A DNA stretch of 19,729 bases, taken from Saccoglossus kowalevskii. Its lineage: Eukaryota; Hemichordata; Enteropneusta; Harrimaniidae. The notes beneath the pieces were generated by a model. The model saw only the letters and a program-made list of their open reading frames with translations, did not search any database and had not been told where the DNA came from. The stretch is from NCBI RefSeq assembly GCF_000003605.2, contig NW_003157156.1, forward strand, positions 1-19,729, read 5' to 3'. The position numbers and the translations under genes are program-made. Below, one piece after another: positions 1-9,942 of the stretch; positions within the stretch are counted from its first letter, which is position 1; every line of letters starts with the position of its first letter.

Positions 1-5
1 CAGTC

Positions 6-652
6 AGTAATGCATTGTCTCAATAACACTATCATATAGCGAGTGATACATTGTCCCAGTCACACTCTGATATGATGAGTAATGCATTGTCTCAATCACG
101 CTATGATATCGTGAGTAACACATTGTCTCAATCACACTATGATACGGTGAGTATCACATTGTCTCAATCACACTATGATATGGTGAGTAATGCATTGTCT
201 CAATCACACTATGATATGGTGAGTAATGTAATGTCTCAGTTATACTATGATATGATGAGTAATGCATTGCGTCAATCACACTATGATACGGTGAGTAATG
301 CATTGTCTCAATTACACTATGATATGGTGAGTAATGCATTGTCTCAATTACACTATGATATGGTGAGTAATACATTGTCTCAATCACACTATGATATGGT
401 GAGTAATGCATTGTCTCAATCACACTATGATACGTTGATTAATGCATTGTCTCAATAACTCTTTGATATGGTGAGTAATGCATTGTCTCAATCACACTAT
501 AATACGGTGAGTAAGGCATTGTCTCAATCACTCTATGATATGGTGAGTAATGCATTGTCTCAATAACACTATGATATGGTCAGTAATGCATTGTCTCAAT
601 CACACTATAATATGATTAGTAATGCATTGTCTCAATCAACTATGATACGGTG
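6..652 (+). repeat. Rearranged HOR copy: units 15-18, one plain unit, 21-30, 1-2
   Basis: In-phase units start at 6. Units 15-18 (42-185) are followed by a single common-type unit (186-221) in place of 19-20, then unit 21 at 222 and onward to a unit-30-like copy with CAATAAC at 546 and units 1-2 at 582-652. Unit 2 has lost one base (CAATCAACTATG near 633-644). Unit 18 here reads AGTATCACATTG. The stretch 194-500 appears identical to 15856-16162, and 222 onward is a looser match to 8790 onward. The first unit (6-41) is unusual, with TATCATATAGCG. Confidence 0.85.
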
Positions 653-1696
653 AGTAATGCATTGTCTCAATCACACTATGATATGGTGAGTAACGCATTG
701 TCTCAATCACTCTATGATATGGTGAGTAATGCATTGTCTCAATCACACTATGATATGGTGTGTAAAGTAATGTCTAAATCACACTATGATATGGTGAGTA
801 ATACATTGTCTCAATCACACTATGATATGGTGAGTAATACATTGGCTCAGTCAAACGATGATATGGTGAGTAATACATTGTCTGAATCACACTATGATAT
901 AGTGAGTAAAACATTATCTCAGTCACATTATGATATGGTGAGTAATGCATTGTCTCAGTCACACTATGATATAGTGAGAAATGCATCGTCTCAATTACAC
1001 TATGTTATGGTGAGTAATGCATTGTCGCAAACACACTATGATACAGTGAGTAATGCAATGTCTCAATCACACTATGATATAGCGAGTAATACATTGTCCC
1101 AGTCACACTCAGATATGGTGAGTAATGCATTGTCTCAATCACGCTATGATATCGTGAGTAATACATTGTCTCAATCACACTATGATGCGGTGAGTATTAC
1201 ATTGTCTCAATCACACTATGATATGGTGGGTAATGCATTGTCTCAATCACGCTATGATATCGTGAGTAATACATTGTCTCAATCACACTATGATACGGTG
1301 AGTATTACATTTTCTCAATCACACTATGATATGGTGAGTAATGCATTGGCTCAATCACACTATGATACAGTGAATAATGCAAAGTCTCAATCACACTATG
1401 ATGTGGTGAGTAATGTAATGTCTCAGTTATACTATGATATGATGAGTAATGCATTGCGTCAATCACACTATGATACGGTGAGTAATGCATTATCTCAATA
1501 ACACTGTGATATGGTGAGTAATACATTGTCTCAATCACACTATGATACGGTGAGTAATGCATTGTCTCAATCACTCTATGGTATGGTGAGTAATGCATTG
1601 TCTCAATCACACTATAATACGGTGAGTAATGCATTGTCTCAATCACTCTATGATATGGTGAGTAATGCATTGTCTCAATCACAGTATGATACGTGA
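653..1696 (+). repeat. HOR copy with units 16-18 duplicated
   Basis: The order from 653 is 3, 4, a plain unit, an AAAGTAATG unit (761-796), 7-18, then 16-18 again, 19-23, a 25/26 hybrid and 27-29. The duplicated three-unit block is 1121-1228 and 1229-1336 (108 bp), followed by unit 19 at 1337 and unit 21 at 1409. Unit 21 here is 33 units minus one base downstream of the one at 222. Several private substitutions (TCAAACGATG, GTGAGAAATG, AATGCAAAG) suggest this copy has drifted longer than those near 10-11 kb. Confidence 0.85.
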
Positions 1697-1905
1697 GTAA
1701 TGCGTTGTCTCAATCACAGTATGATATGGTGAGTAATGCATTGTCTCAATCACAGTATGATACGTGAGTAATGCATTGTCTCAGTCACACTATGATAATG
1801 GGTGAGTAATGCATTGTCTCAATCACTCTATGATATGGTGAGTAATGCATTGTCTCAATCACACTATAATACGGTGAGTAATGCATGTGTCAATCACACT
1901 ATGAT
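1686..1905 (+). repeat. Indel-rich satellite patch with a duplicated 71-bp piece
   Basis: Two copies of CAGTATGATACGTGAG, each one base short (ACGTGAG instead of ACGGTGAG), lie 71 bp apart at 1691 and 1762. The same deletion occurring twice at two-unit spacing implies duplication of an already mutated unit. Nearby are GATAATGGGTG (about 1794-1804, two extra bases) and GCATGTGTC (about 1883, one base missing). The net phase shift is -1 between unit 21 at 1409 and at 2056 (647 bp instead of 648). Confidence 0.8.
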
Positions 1906-2378
1906 ACGGTGAGTAATACATTGTCTCAATCACACTATGATACGGTGAGTATTACATTGTCTCAATCACACTATGATATGGTGAGTAATGCATTGGCTCA
2001 ATCACACTATGATAGAGTGAGTAATGCATTGTCTCAATCACACTATGATGTGGTGAGTAATGTAATGTCTCAGTTATAATATGATATGATGAGTAATGCA
2101 TTGCGTCAATCACACTATGATACGGTGAGTAATGCATTGTCTCAATAACACTATGATATGGTGAGTAATGCATTGTCTCAATCACATTATGATATGGTGG
2201 GTAGTACATTGTCTCAATCACACTATGATATGGTGAGTAATGCATTGTCTCAATCACACTATGATACGGTGAGTAATGCATTGTCTCAATCACTCTATGG
2301 TATGGTGAGTAATGCATTGTCTCAATAACACTATGATATGGTGAGTAATGCATTGTCTCAATCACACTATAATATGGT
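1891..2378 (+). repeat. 488-bp HOR segment duplicated at 13342-13829
   Basis: The segment covers units 17-30 of a shortened copy and includes private markers: GATAGAGTG, unit 21 with CAGTTATAATATG, and GGTAGTACATTG. The same run occurs at 13342-13829, offset 11,451, with no difference seen by eye. The match ends where the distant copy has two additional units before continuing. Sharing several private substitutions shows recent common descent. Confidence 0.87.
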
Positions 2379-3066
2379 AAGTAATGCATTGTCTCAATCA
2401 CACTATGATACGGTATGTAATGCATTGTCTCAATCACACTATGATATGGTGAGTAACGCATTGTCTCAATCACTCTATGATATGGTGAGTAATGAATTGT
2501 CTCAATCACTTTATGACATGGTGAGTAATGAATTGTCTCAATCACACTATGATATGGTGAGTAATGCATTGTCTCAATCACACTATGATGCGGTGAGTAA
2601 TGCATTGTCTCAATCACTCTATGGTATGGTGAGTAATGCATTGTCTTAATCACACTATAATACGGTGAGTAATGCATTGTCTCAATCACTCTATGATATG
2701 GTGAGTAATGCATTGTCTCAATAACACTATGATATGGTGAGTAATGCATTGTCTCAATCACACTATAATATGGTGAGTAATGCATTGTCTCAATCACACT
2801 ATGATACGGTAAGTAATGCATTGTCTCAATCACACTATGATATGGTGAGTAATGCATTGTCTCAATCACACTATGATACGGTAAGTAATGCATTGTCTCA
2901 ATCACACTATGATACGGTAAGTAATGCATTGTCTCAATCACACTATGATATGGTGAGTAACGCATTGTCTCAATCACTCTATAATACGGTGAGTAATGCA
3001 TTGTCTCAATCACTCTATGATATGGTGAGTAATGCATTGTCTCAATAACACTATGATATGGTGAGT
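2338..3066 (+). repeat. Local amplification of units 1-4
   Basis: Unit-1-type copies (TATAATATGGTG or TATAATATGGTA) begin near 2338, 2734 and 3058, spaced 396 and 324 bp (11 and 9 units). The unit 2 marker ACGGTAAG is repeated at about 2807, 2879 and 2915, showing further expansion of units 2-3. Unit 21 is absent from 2057 to 5260, so this part of the array grew by repeated exchange among units 1-4 and 26-30 and not by copying whole HORs. Confidence 0.8.
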
Positions 3067-3600
3067 AATGCATTGTCTCAATCACACTATAATATGGTGA
3101 GTAATGCATTGTCTCAATCACACTATGATACGGTAAGTAATGCATTGTCTCAATCACACTATGATATGGTGAGTAACGCATTGTCTCAATCACTCTATGA
3201 TATGGTGAGTAATTCATTGTCTCAATCACTTTATGACATGGTGAGTAATGAATTGTCTCAATCACACTATGATATGGTGAGTAATACATTGTCTCAATCA
3301 CACTATGATATGGTGAGTAATACATTGGCTCAGTCACACTATGATATGGTGAGTAATACATTGTCTCAATCACACTATGATATAGTGAGTAAAACATTAT
3401 CTCAGTCACATTATGATATGGTGAGTAATGCATTGTCTCAGTCACACTATGATATAGTGAGTAATGCATCGTCTCAATTACACTATGATATGGTGAGTAA
3501 TGCATTGTCGCAAACACACTATAATACAGTGAGTAATGCATTGTCTCAATCACACTATGATATAGCGAGTAATACATTGTCCCAGTCACACTCTGATATG
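2979..3600 (+). repeat. 622-bp HOR block (units 28-30 and 1-15) identical to 11082-11703
   Basis: This matches 11082-11703 base for base in my reading, at offset 8,103. It carries the distinctive CTTTATGACATGG, AATTCATTG, AATGAATTG, AAAACATTATC and TCGCAAACAC variants. The match is bounded by CACTCTATAA versus CACACTATAA on the left and ATGGTGAG versus ATGTTGAG on the right. It is the longest exact match I found in the window. Confidence 0.87.
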
Positions 3601-4329
3601 GTGAGTAATGCATTGTCTCAATCACGCTATGATATCGTGAGTAATACATTGTCTCAATCACACTATGATACGGTGAGTATTGCATTGTCTCAATCACATT
3701 ATGATATGGTGAGTAATGCATTATCTCAATCACACTATGATACGGTGAGTAATCCATTGTCTCAATCACTCTATGGTATGGTGAGTAATACATTGTCTCA
3801 ATCACACTATGATATGGTGAGTAATGCATTATCTCAATCACACTATGATACGGTGAGTAATGCATTGTCTCAGTCACAATATAATACGGTGAGTTGTGCA
3901 TTGTCTCAATTACTCTATGATATGGTGAGTAATGCATTGTCTCAATAACACTATGATATGGTGAGTAATGCATTGTCTCAATCACACTATAATATGGTGA
4001 GTAATGCATTGTCTCAATAACACTATTATATGGTGAGTAATACATTGTCTCAATCACAGTATAATATGGTGAGTAATGCATTGTCTCAATCACACTATGA
4101 TACATTGAGTAATGCATTGTCTCAATCACACTATGATATGGTGAGTAACGCATTGTCTCAATCACTCTATGATATGGTGAGTAATTCATTGTCTCAATCA
4201 CATTATGATATGGTGAGTAATGAATTGTCTCAATCACACTATGATATGGTGAGTAATACATTGTCTCAATCACACTATGATATGGTGAGTAATACATTGG
4301 CTCAGTCACAGTATGATATGGTGAGTAAT
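3601..4329 (+). repeat. HOR remnant with units 19-25 missing, then a new unit 1 series
   Basis: After unit 18 (AGTATTGCATTG near 3675) the order jumps to unit-26/27-like copies (CACTCTATGGTATG near 3770), so units 19-25 are absent. Private variants follow (GAGTTGTGCATTG near 3890, ATTACTCTATG). From about 3960 a fresh series of units 1-8 begins, with ACACTATTATATG near 4020 and a unit 2 ending ACATTG near 4102. No unit 21 is present. Confidence 0.75.
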
Positions 4330-4885
4330 ACATTGTCTCAATCACTCTATGATATGATGAGTAATGCATTGCGTCAATCACACTATGATACGGTGAGTAA
4401 TGCATTGTCTCAATAACACTCTGATATGGTGAGTAATGCATTGTCTCAATCACACTTTGATATGGTGAGTAATACATTGTCTCAATCACACTATGATATG
4501 GTGAGTAATGCGTTGTCTCAATCACACTATGATACGGTGAGTAATGCATTGTCTCAATCACTCTATGGTATGGTGAGTAATGCATTGTCTCAATCACACT
4601 ATAATACGGTGAGTAATGCATTGTCTCAATCACTCTATGATATGGTGAGTAATGCATTGTCTCAATAACACTATGATATGGTGAGTAATGCATTTGTCTC
4701 AATCACACTATAATATGGTGAGTAATGCATTGTCTCAATCACACTATGATACGGTGAGTAATGCATTGTCTCAATCACACTATAATATGGTGAGTAACGC
4801 ATTGTCTCAATCACTCTATGATGTGGTGAGTAATGCATTGTCTCAATAACACTATGACATGGTTAGTAATGCATTGTCTCAATCG
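4330..4885 (+). repeat. Satellite segment repeated at 19202-19729
   Basis: The run 4330-4693 appears identical to 19202-19565 (364 bp, offset 14,872). Both start inside the same hybrid unit, which has the front of a plain unit and the GATATGATG tail of unit 21, followed by unit 22 (TTGCGTC). After 4693 the distant copy lacks one 36-bp unit and then realigns: AACGCATTG, CACTCTATG, ATGACATGG, then CAATCGCAC. A one-base insertion, GCATTTGTCTC, lies at 4691-4701 and is absent from the aligned copy. Confidence 0.85.
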
Positions 4886-5260
4886 CACTATGATATGGTG
4901 AGTAATGCATTGTCTCAATCACACTATGATATGGTGAGTAATGCATTGTGTCAATCACACTATGATGTGGTGAGTAATTCATTGTCTCGATCACATTATG
5001 ATATGGTGAGTAATGAATTGTCTCAATCACACTATGATATGGTGAGTAATACATTGTCTCAATCACACTATGATATGGTGAGTAATACATTGGCTCAGTC
5101 ATACTATGATATGGTGAGTAATGCATTGTCTCAATCACGCTATGATATCGTGAGTAATACATTGTCTCAATCACACTATGATATGGTGAGTAATGCATTG
5201 GCTCAATCACACTATGATACAGTGAGTAATGCATTGTCTCAATCACACTATGATGTGGTG
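4850..5260 (+). repeat. HOR copy with units 3-8 and 16-20, related to 12340-12600
   Basis: From ATGACATGGTTAG the order is two plain units, a TTGTGTC unit, unit 5 with CTCGATCACATTATG, units 6-8, then a jump to 16-20. The first half matches 12340-12600 in order, including GTTAGTAATG, TTGTGTC and TCTCGAT, but with several substitutions there. Units 9-15 are missing, a whole-unit deletion that keeps phase. Confidence 0.78.
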
Positions 5261-6126
5261 AGTAATGTAATGTCTCAGTTATACTATGATATGATGAGTA
5301 ATGCATTGCGTCAATCACACTATGATACGGTGAGTAATGCATTGTCTCAATAACACTATGATATGGTGAGTAATGCATTGTCTCAATCACACTATGATAT
5401 GGTGAGTAATACATTGTCTCAATCACACTATGATATGGTGAGTAATGCGTTGTCTCAATCACACTAATGATACGGTGAGTAATGCATTATCTCAATCACT
5501 TCAATGGTATGGGTGAGTAATGCATTGTCTCAATCACACTATAATATGGTGAGTAATGCATTGGTCCTCATCCACTATGAATGGTGAGTAATACATTGGC
5601 TCAGTCACACTATGATATGGTGAGTAATACATTGTCTCAATCACACTATGATATAGTGAGTAAAACATTATCTCAGTCACATTATGATATGGTGAGTAAT
5701 GCATTGTCTCAGTCACACTATGATATAGTGAGTAATGCATCGTCTCAATTACACTATGATATGGTGAGTAATGCATTGTCCCAAACACACTATAATACAG
5801 TGAGTAATGCATTGTCTCAATCACACTATGATATAGCGAGTAATACATTGTCCCAATCACACTCTGATATGGCGAGTAATGCATTGCCTCAATCGCACTA
5901 TGATTCGACGAGTAATGCATTGTCCCAGTCACACTATGATATGGTGAGTAATGCATTGTCTCAATCACACTATGATGTGGTGAGTAATACATTGTCTGAA
6001 TCACACTATGATACGGTGAGTATTACATTGTCTCAATCGCATTATGATATGGTGAGTAATGCATTGGCTCAATCACACTATGATACAGTGAGTAATGCAT
6101 TGTCTCAATCACACTATGATGTGGTG
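5261..6126 (+). repeat. 24-unit HOR derivative containing an indel cluster
   Basis: Unit 21 at 5261 to unit 21 at 6127 is 866 bp, 24 units plus two bases. Units 21-25 are intact. Between about 5464 and 5582 come CACACTAATGAT, CACTTCAATGG, TATGGGTGAG and CATTGGTCCTCATCCAC, four or more length changes in 120 bp. Units 8-15 follow normally, then the private CACTATGATTCGACG unit at 5874-5909, and then units 17-20. The excess of indels in one short patch is unlike the rest of the array. Confidence 0.82.
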
Positions 6127-7026
6127 AGTAATGTAATGTCTCAGTTTTACTATGATATGATGAGTAATGCATTGCGTCAATCACACTATGATACGGTGAG
6201 TAATGCATTGTCTCAATATCACTATGATATGGTGAGTAATGCATTGTCTCAATCACACTATGATATGGTGAGTAATGCATTGTGTCAATCACTCTATAGT
6301 ATGGTGAGTAATGCATTGTCTCAATCACACTATAATACGGTGAGTAATGCATTGTCTCAATCACTCTATGATATGGTGAGTAATGCATTGTCTCAATAAC
6401 ACTATAATATGGTGAGTAATGCATTGTCTCAATCACACTATAATATGGTGAGTAATGCATTGTCTCAATCACACTATGATACGGTGAGTAATGCATTGTC
6501 TCAATCACACTATGATATGGTGAGTAACGCATTGTCTCAATCACTCTATGATATGGTGAGTAATTCATTGTCTCAATCACATTATGATATGGTGAGTAAT
6601 ACATTGTCTCATTCACACTATGATATGGTGAGTAATACATTGGCTCAGTCACACTATGATATGGTGAGTAATACATTGTCTCAATCACACTATGATATAG
6701 TGAGTAAAACATTATCTCAGTCACATTATGATATGGTAAGTAATGCATTGTCTCATTCACACAATGTTATAGTGAGTAATGCATCGTCTCAATTACACTA
6801 TGATACAGTGAGTAATGCATTGTCTCATTCACACTATGATATAGCGAGTAATACATTGTCCCAGTCACACTCTGATATGGTGAGTAATGCATTGGCTCAA
6901 TCACACTATGATACGGTGAGTATTACATTGTCTCAATCACATTATGACATGGTGAGTAATGCATTGGCTCAATCACACTATGATACAATGAGTAATGCAT
7001 TGTCTCAATCACACTATGATGTGGTG
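6127..7026 (+). repeat. 25-unit HOR derivative (900 bp)
   Basis: The order is 21, 22, 23 (CAATATCAC instead of CAATAAC), 24, a 27-like unit with CTATAGTATG, 28-30, 1-5, 7-11, a merged 12/13, 14, 15, a merged 16/17 and 18-20. The phase is perfect across 900 bp. Unit 21 has CAGTTTTAC, a variant shared only with the copy at 11887. Units 25-26 and 6 are missing. Private changes TCTCATTCACAC recur in three units (near 6612, 6753 and 6823). Confidence 0.85.
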
Positions 7027-7781
7027 AGTAATGTAATGTCTCAGTTATACTATGATATGATGTGTAATGCATTGCGTCAATCACACTATGATACGGTGAG
7101 TAATGCATTGTCTCAATAACACTATGATATAGTGAGTAATGCATTGTCTCATCACACTATGATATCGTGAGTAATACATTGTCCCAATCACACTATAATA
7201 CGGTGAGTAATGCATTGTCTCAATCGCACTATGATACGGTGAGTAATGCTTTGTCTCAATCACACTGTGATATGGTGAGTAACGCATTGTCTCAATCACT
7301 CTATGATATGGTGAGTAATGCATTGTCTCAATAACACTATGATATGGCGAGTAATGCATTGTCTCAATCGCACTATGATTCGACGAGTAATGCATTGTCC
7401 CAATCACACTATGATATCGTGAGTAATGCATTGTGTCAATCACACTATGATGTGGTGAGTAATGCATTGTCTCAATCACACTATGATATGGTGAGTAATG
7501 CATTGTCTCAATCACACTATGATACGGTGAGTAATGCATTGTCTCAATCACACTATGATATAGCGAGTAATACATTGTCTCAATCACACTATGATATGGT
7601 GAGTAATGCATTGGCTCAATCACACTATGATACAGTGAGTAATACATTGCGTCAATCACACTGTGATACGGTGAGTAATTCATTGTCTCAATAACACTAT
7701 GATATGGTGAGTAATGCATTGTCTCAATAACACTATGATATGGTGAGTAATGCATTGTCTCAATCACACTATGATACGGTG
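7027..7781 (+). repeat. Scrambled satellite segment between two unit 21 copies
   Basis: After units 21-23 the HOR order breaks down into mostly plain units with borrowed markers: ATATCGTGAG, AATGCTTTG, the GATTCGACG unit at 7350-7385, ATAGCG and TTGGCTCAA. One base is missing at TCTCATCACAC (about 7147-7157), so unit 21 to the next unit 21 is 863 bp. I cannot assign most units here to a single HOR position. Confidence 0.75.
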
Positions 7782-8141
7782 AGTATTACATTGTCTCAAT
7801 CACACTATGATATGGTGAGTAATGCATTGGCTCAATCACACTATGATACAGTGAGTAATGCATTGTCTCAATCACACTATGATATGGTGAGTAATGTAAT
7901 GTCTCAGTTATACTATGATATGATGAGTAATGCTTTGCGTCAATCACACTATGATACGGTGAGTATTACATTGTCTCAATCACACTATGATATGGTGAGT
8001 AATGCATTGGCTCAATCACACTATGATACAGTGAGTAATGCATTGTCTCAATCACACTATGATATGGTGAGTAATGTAATGTCTCAGTTATACTATGATA
8101 TGATAAGTAATGCATTGCGTCAATCACACTATGATACGGTG
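7782..8141 (+). repeat. Tandem duplication of five units (2 x 180 bp, units 18-22)
   Basis: Units 18-22 (7782-7961) are repeated directly at 7962-8141. Differences seen are AATGCTTTG versus AATGCATTG in unit 22 and GATGAG versus GATAAG at the unit 21/22 boundary. Unit 20 in both has GATATGG and not GATGTGG, a shared private state. This is the tightest spacing of unit 21 in the window (7890 and 8070). Confidence 0.9.
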
Positions 8142-8789
8142 AGTAATTCATTGTCTCAATAACACTATGATATGGTGAGTAATGCATTGTCTCAATCACA
8201 CTATGATATGGTGAATAATACATTGTCTCAATCACACTATGATATGGTGAGTAATGCATTGTCTCAATCACACTATGATACGGTGAGTAATGCATTGTCT
8301 CAATCACTCAATGATATGGTGAGTAATGAATTGTCTCAATCACACTATAATACGATGAGTAATGCATTGTCTCAATCACTCTATGATATGGTGAGTAATG
8401 CATTGTCTCAATAACACTATGATATGATGAGTAATGCATTGTCTCAATAACGCTATGATATGGTCAGTAATGCATTGTCTCAATCACACTATGATACGGT
8501 GAGTAATGCATTGTCTCAATCACACTATGATATGGTGAGTAACTCATTGTCTCAATCACTTTATGATATGGCGAGTAATGCATTGTCTCAATCGCACTAT
8601 GATTCGATGAGTAATGCATTGTCCCAATCACACTATGATATGGTGAGTAATGCAGTGTCTCAATCACGCTATGATATCGTGAGTAATACACAGTCTCAAT
8701 CACACTATGATACGGTGAGTACCACATTGTCTCAATGACACTATGATATGGTGAGTAATGCATTGTCTCAATCAAACTATGATATGGTG
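8142..8789 (+). repeat. Mixed satellite segment with the third GATTCG module
   Basis: Plain units, two CAATAAC units close together (near 8414 and 8450), and the two-unit module GATTCGATG plus TCCCAATCAC at 8574-8645. These are followed by derived units 16-18 (GCAGTGTC, ACACAGTC, AGTACCACATTG), then a plain unit and unit 21 at 8790. One copy has CAATGAC near 8736, a unique stop-creating variant. Confidence 0.75.
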
Positions 8790-9942
8790 AGTAATGTAAT
8801 GTCTCAGTTATACTATGATATGATGAGTAATGCATTGCGTCAATCACACTATGATACGGTGAGTAATACATTGTCTCAATTACACTATGATATGGTGAGT
8901 AATGCATTGTCTCAATCACACTATGATATGGTGAGTAATACATTGTCTCAATCACACTATGATATGGTGAGTAATGCATTGTCTCAATCACACTATGATA
9001 CGTTGATTAATGCATTGTCTCAATCACTCTATGATATGGTGAGTAATGCATTGTCTCAATCACACTATAATACGGTGAGTAAGGCACTGTCTCAATCACT
9101 CTATGATATGGTGAGTAATGCATTGTCTCAATAACACTATGATATGGTCAGTAATGCATTGTCTCAATCACACTATAATATGGTTAGTAATGCATTGTCT
9201 CAATCAACTATGATACGGTGAGTAATGCATTGTCTCAATCACACTATGATATGGTGAGTAACGCATTGTCTCAATCACTCCATGATACGGTGAGTAATGC
9301 ATTGTCTCAATAACACTATTATATGGTTAGTAATGCATTGTCTCAATTGCACTATGATATGGTGAGTAATGCATTGTCTCAATCACACTATGATGTGGTG
9401 AGTAAAGTAATGTCTCAATCACACTATGATATGATGAGTAATGCATTGCGTCAATCACACTATGATACGGTGAGTAATGCATTGTCTCAATAACACTATG
9501 ATATGGGTGAGTAATGCATTGTCTCAATCACACTATGATATGGTTAGTAATACATTGTCTCAATCACATTATGATATGGTGAGTAATGCATTGTCTCAAT
9601 CACACTATGATACGGTGAGTAATGCATTGTCTCAATCACTCTATGGTATGGTGAGTAATGCATTGTCTCAATCACACTATAATACGGTGAGTAAATGCAT
9701 TGTCTCAATCACACTATGATATGGTGAGTAATGCAATGTCTCAATCAAACTATGATACATTGAGTAATGCATTGTTTCAATCACTCTATGATATCGTGAG
9801 TAATACATTGTCTCAATCACACTATGATACGGTGAGTATTACATTGTCTCAATCACACTATGATATGGTGAGTAATGCATTGGCTCAATCACACTATGAT
9901 ACAGTGAGTAATGCATTGTCTCAATCACACTATGATGTGGTG
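8790..9942 (+). repeat. HOR derivative related to 222-760, with several one-base indels
   Basis: Units 21-30 and 1-2 follow the same order as 222-652 at offset 8,568 (exactly 238 units), with several substitutions. Shared oddities are ATACGTTGATTAATG, GAGTAAGGCA and the one-base deletion CAATCAACTATG. Later come GATATGGGTGAG (about 9504) and GAGTAAATGC (about 9688), each one base long, and a unit with AAAGTAATG (about 9402) joined to a unit 21 tail. The total length is 32 units plus one base. Confidence 0.82.

Noticed and set aside
3058-3948. 296-codon + strand frame of SNALSQSHYDMV repeats, and similar ones at 650-1501, 5581-6399, 11161-11979 and 14223-15110
   Set aside because: These are the stretches between the fixed TAA of unit 30 (or indels) and the next TAA of unit 23. 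They carry no sequence outside the repeat, and the opposite strand is equally open.
1952-4702. 916-codon open frame on the - strand with a 12-residue period (MHYSPYHSVIET type)
   Set aside because: It is a translation of the tandem unit. The same frame is closed by unit 18 in most HOR copies, and it survives here only because units 18-19 are missing or altered. It is bounded by a one-base insertion at about 4692 and by a unit 18 stop. No non-repeat domain, promoter or start context is present.
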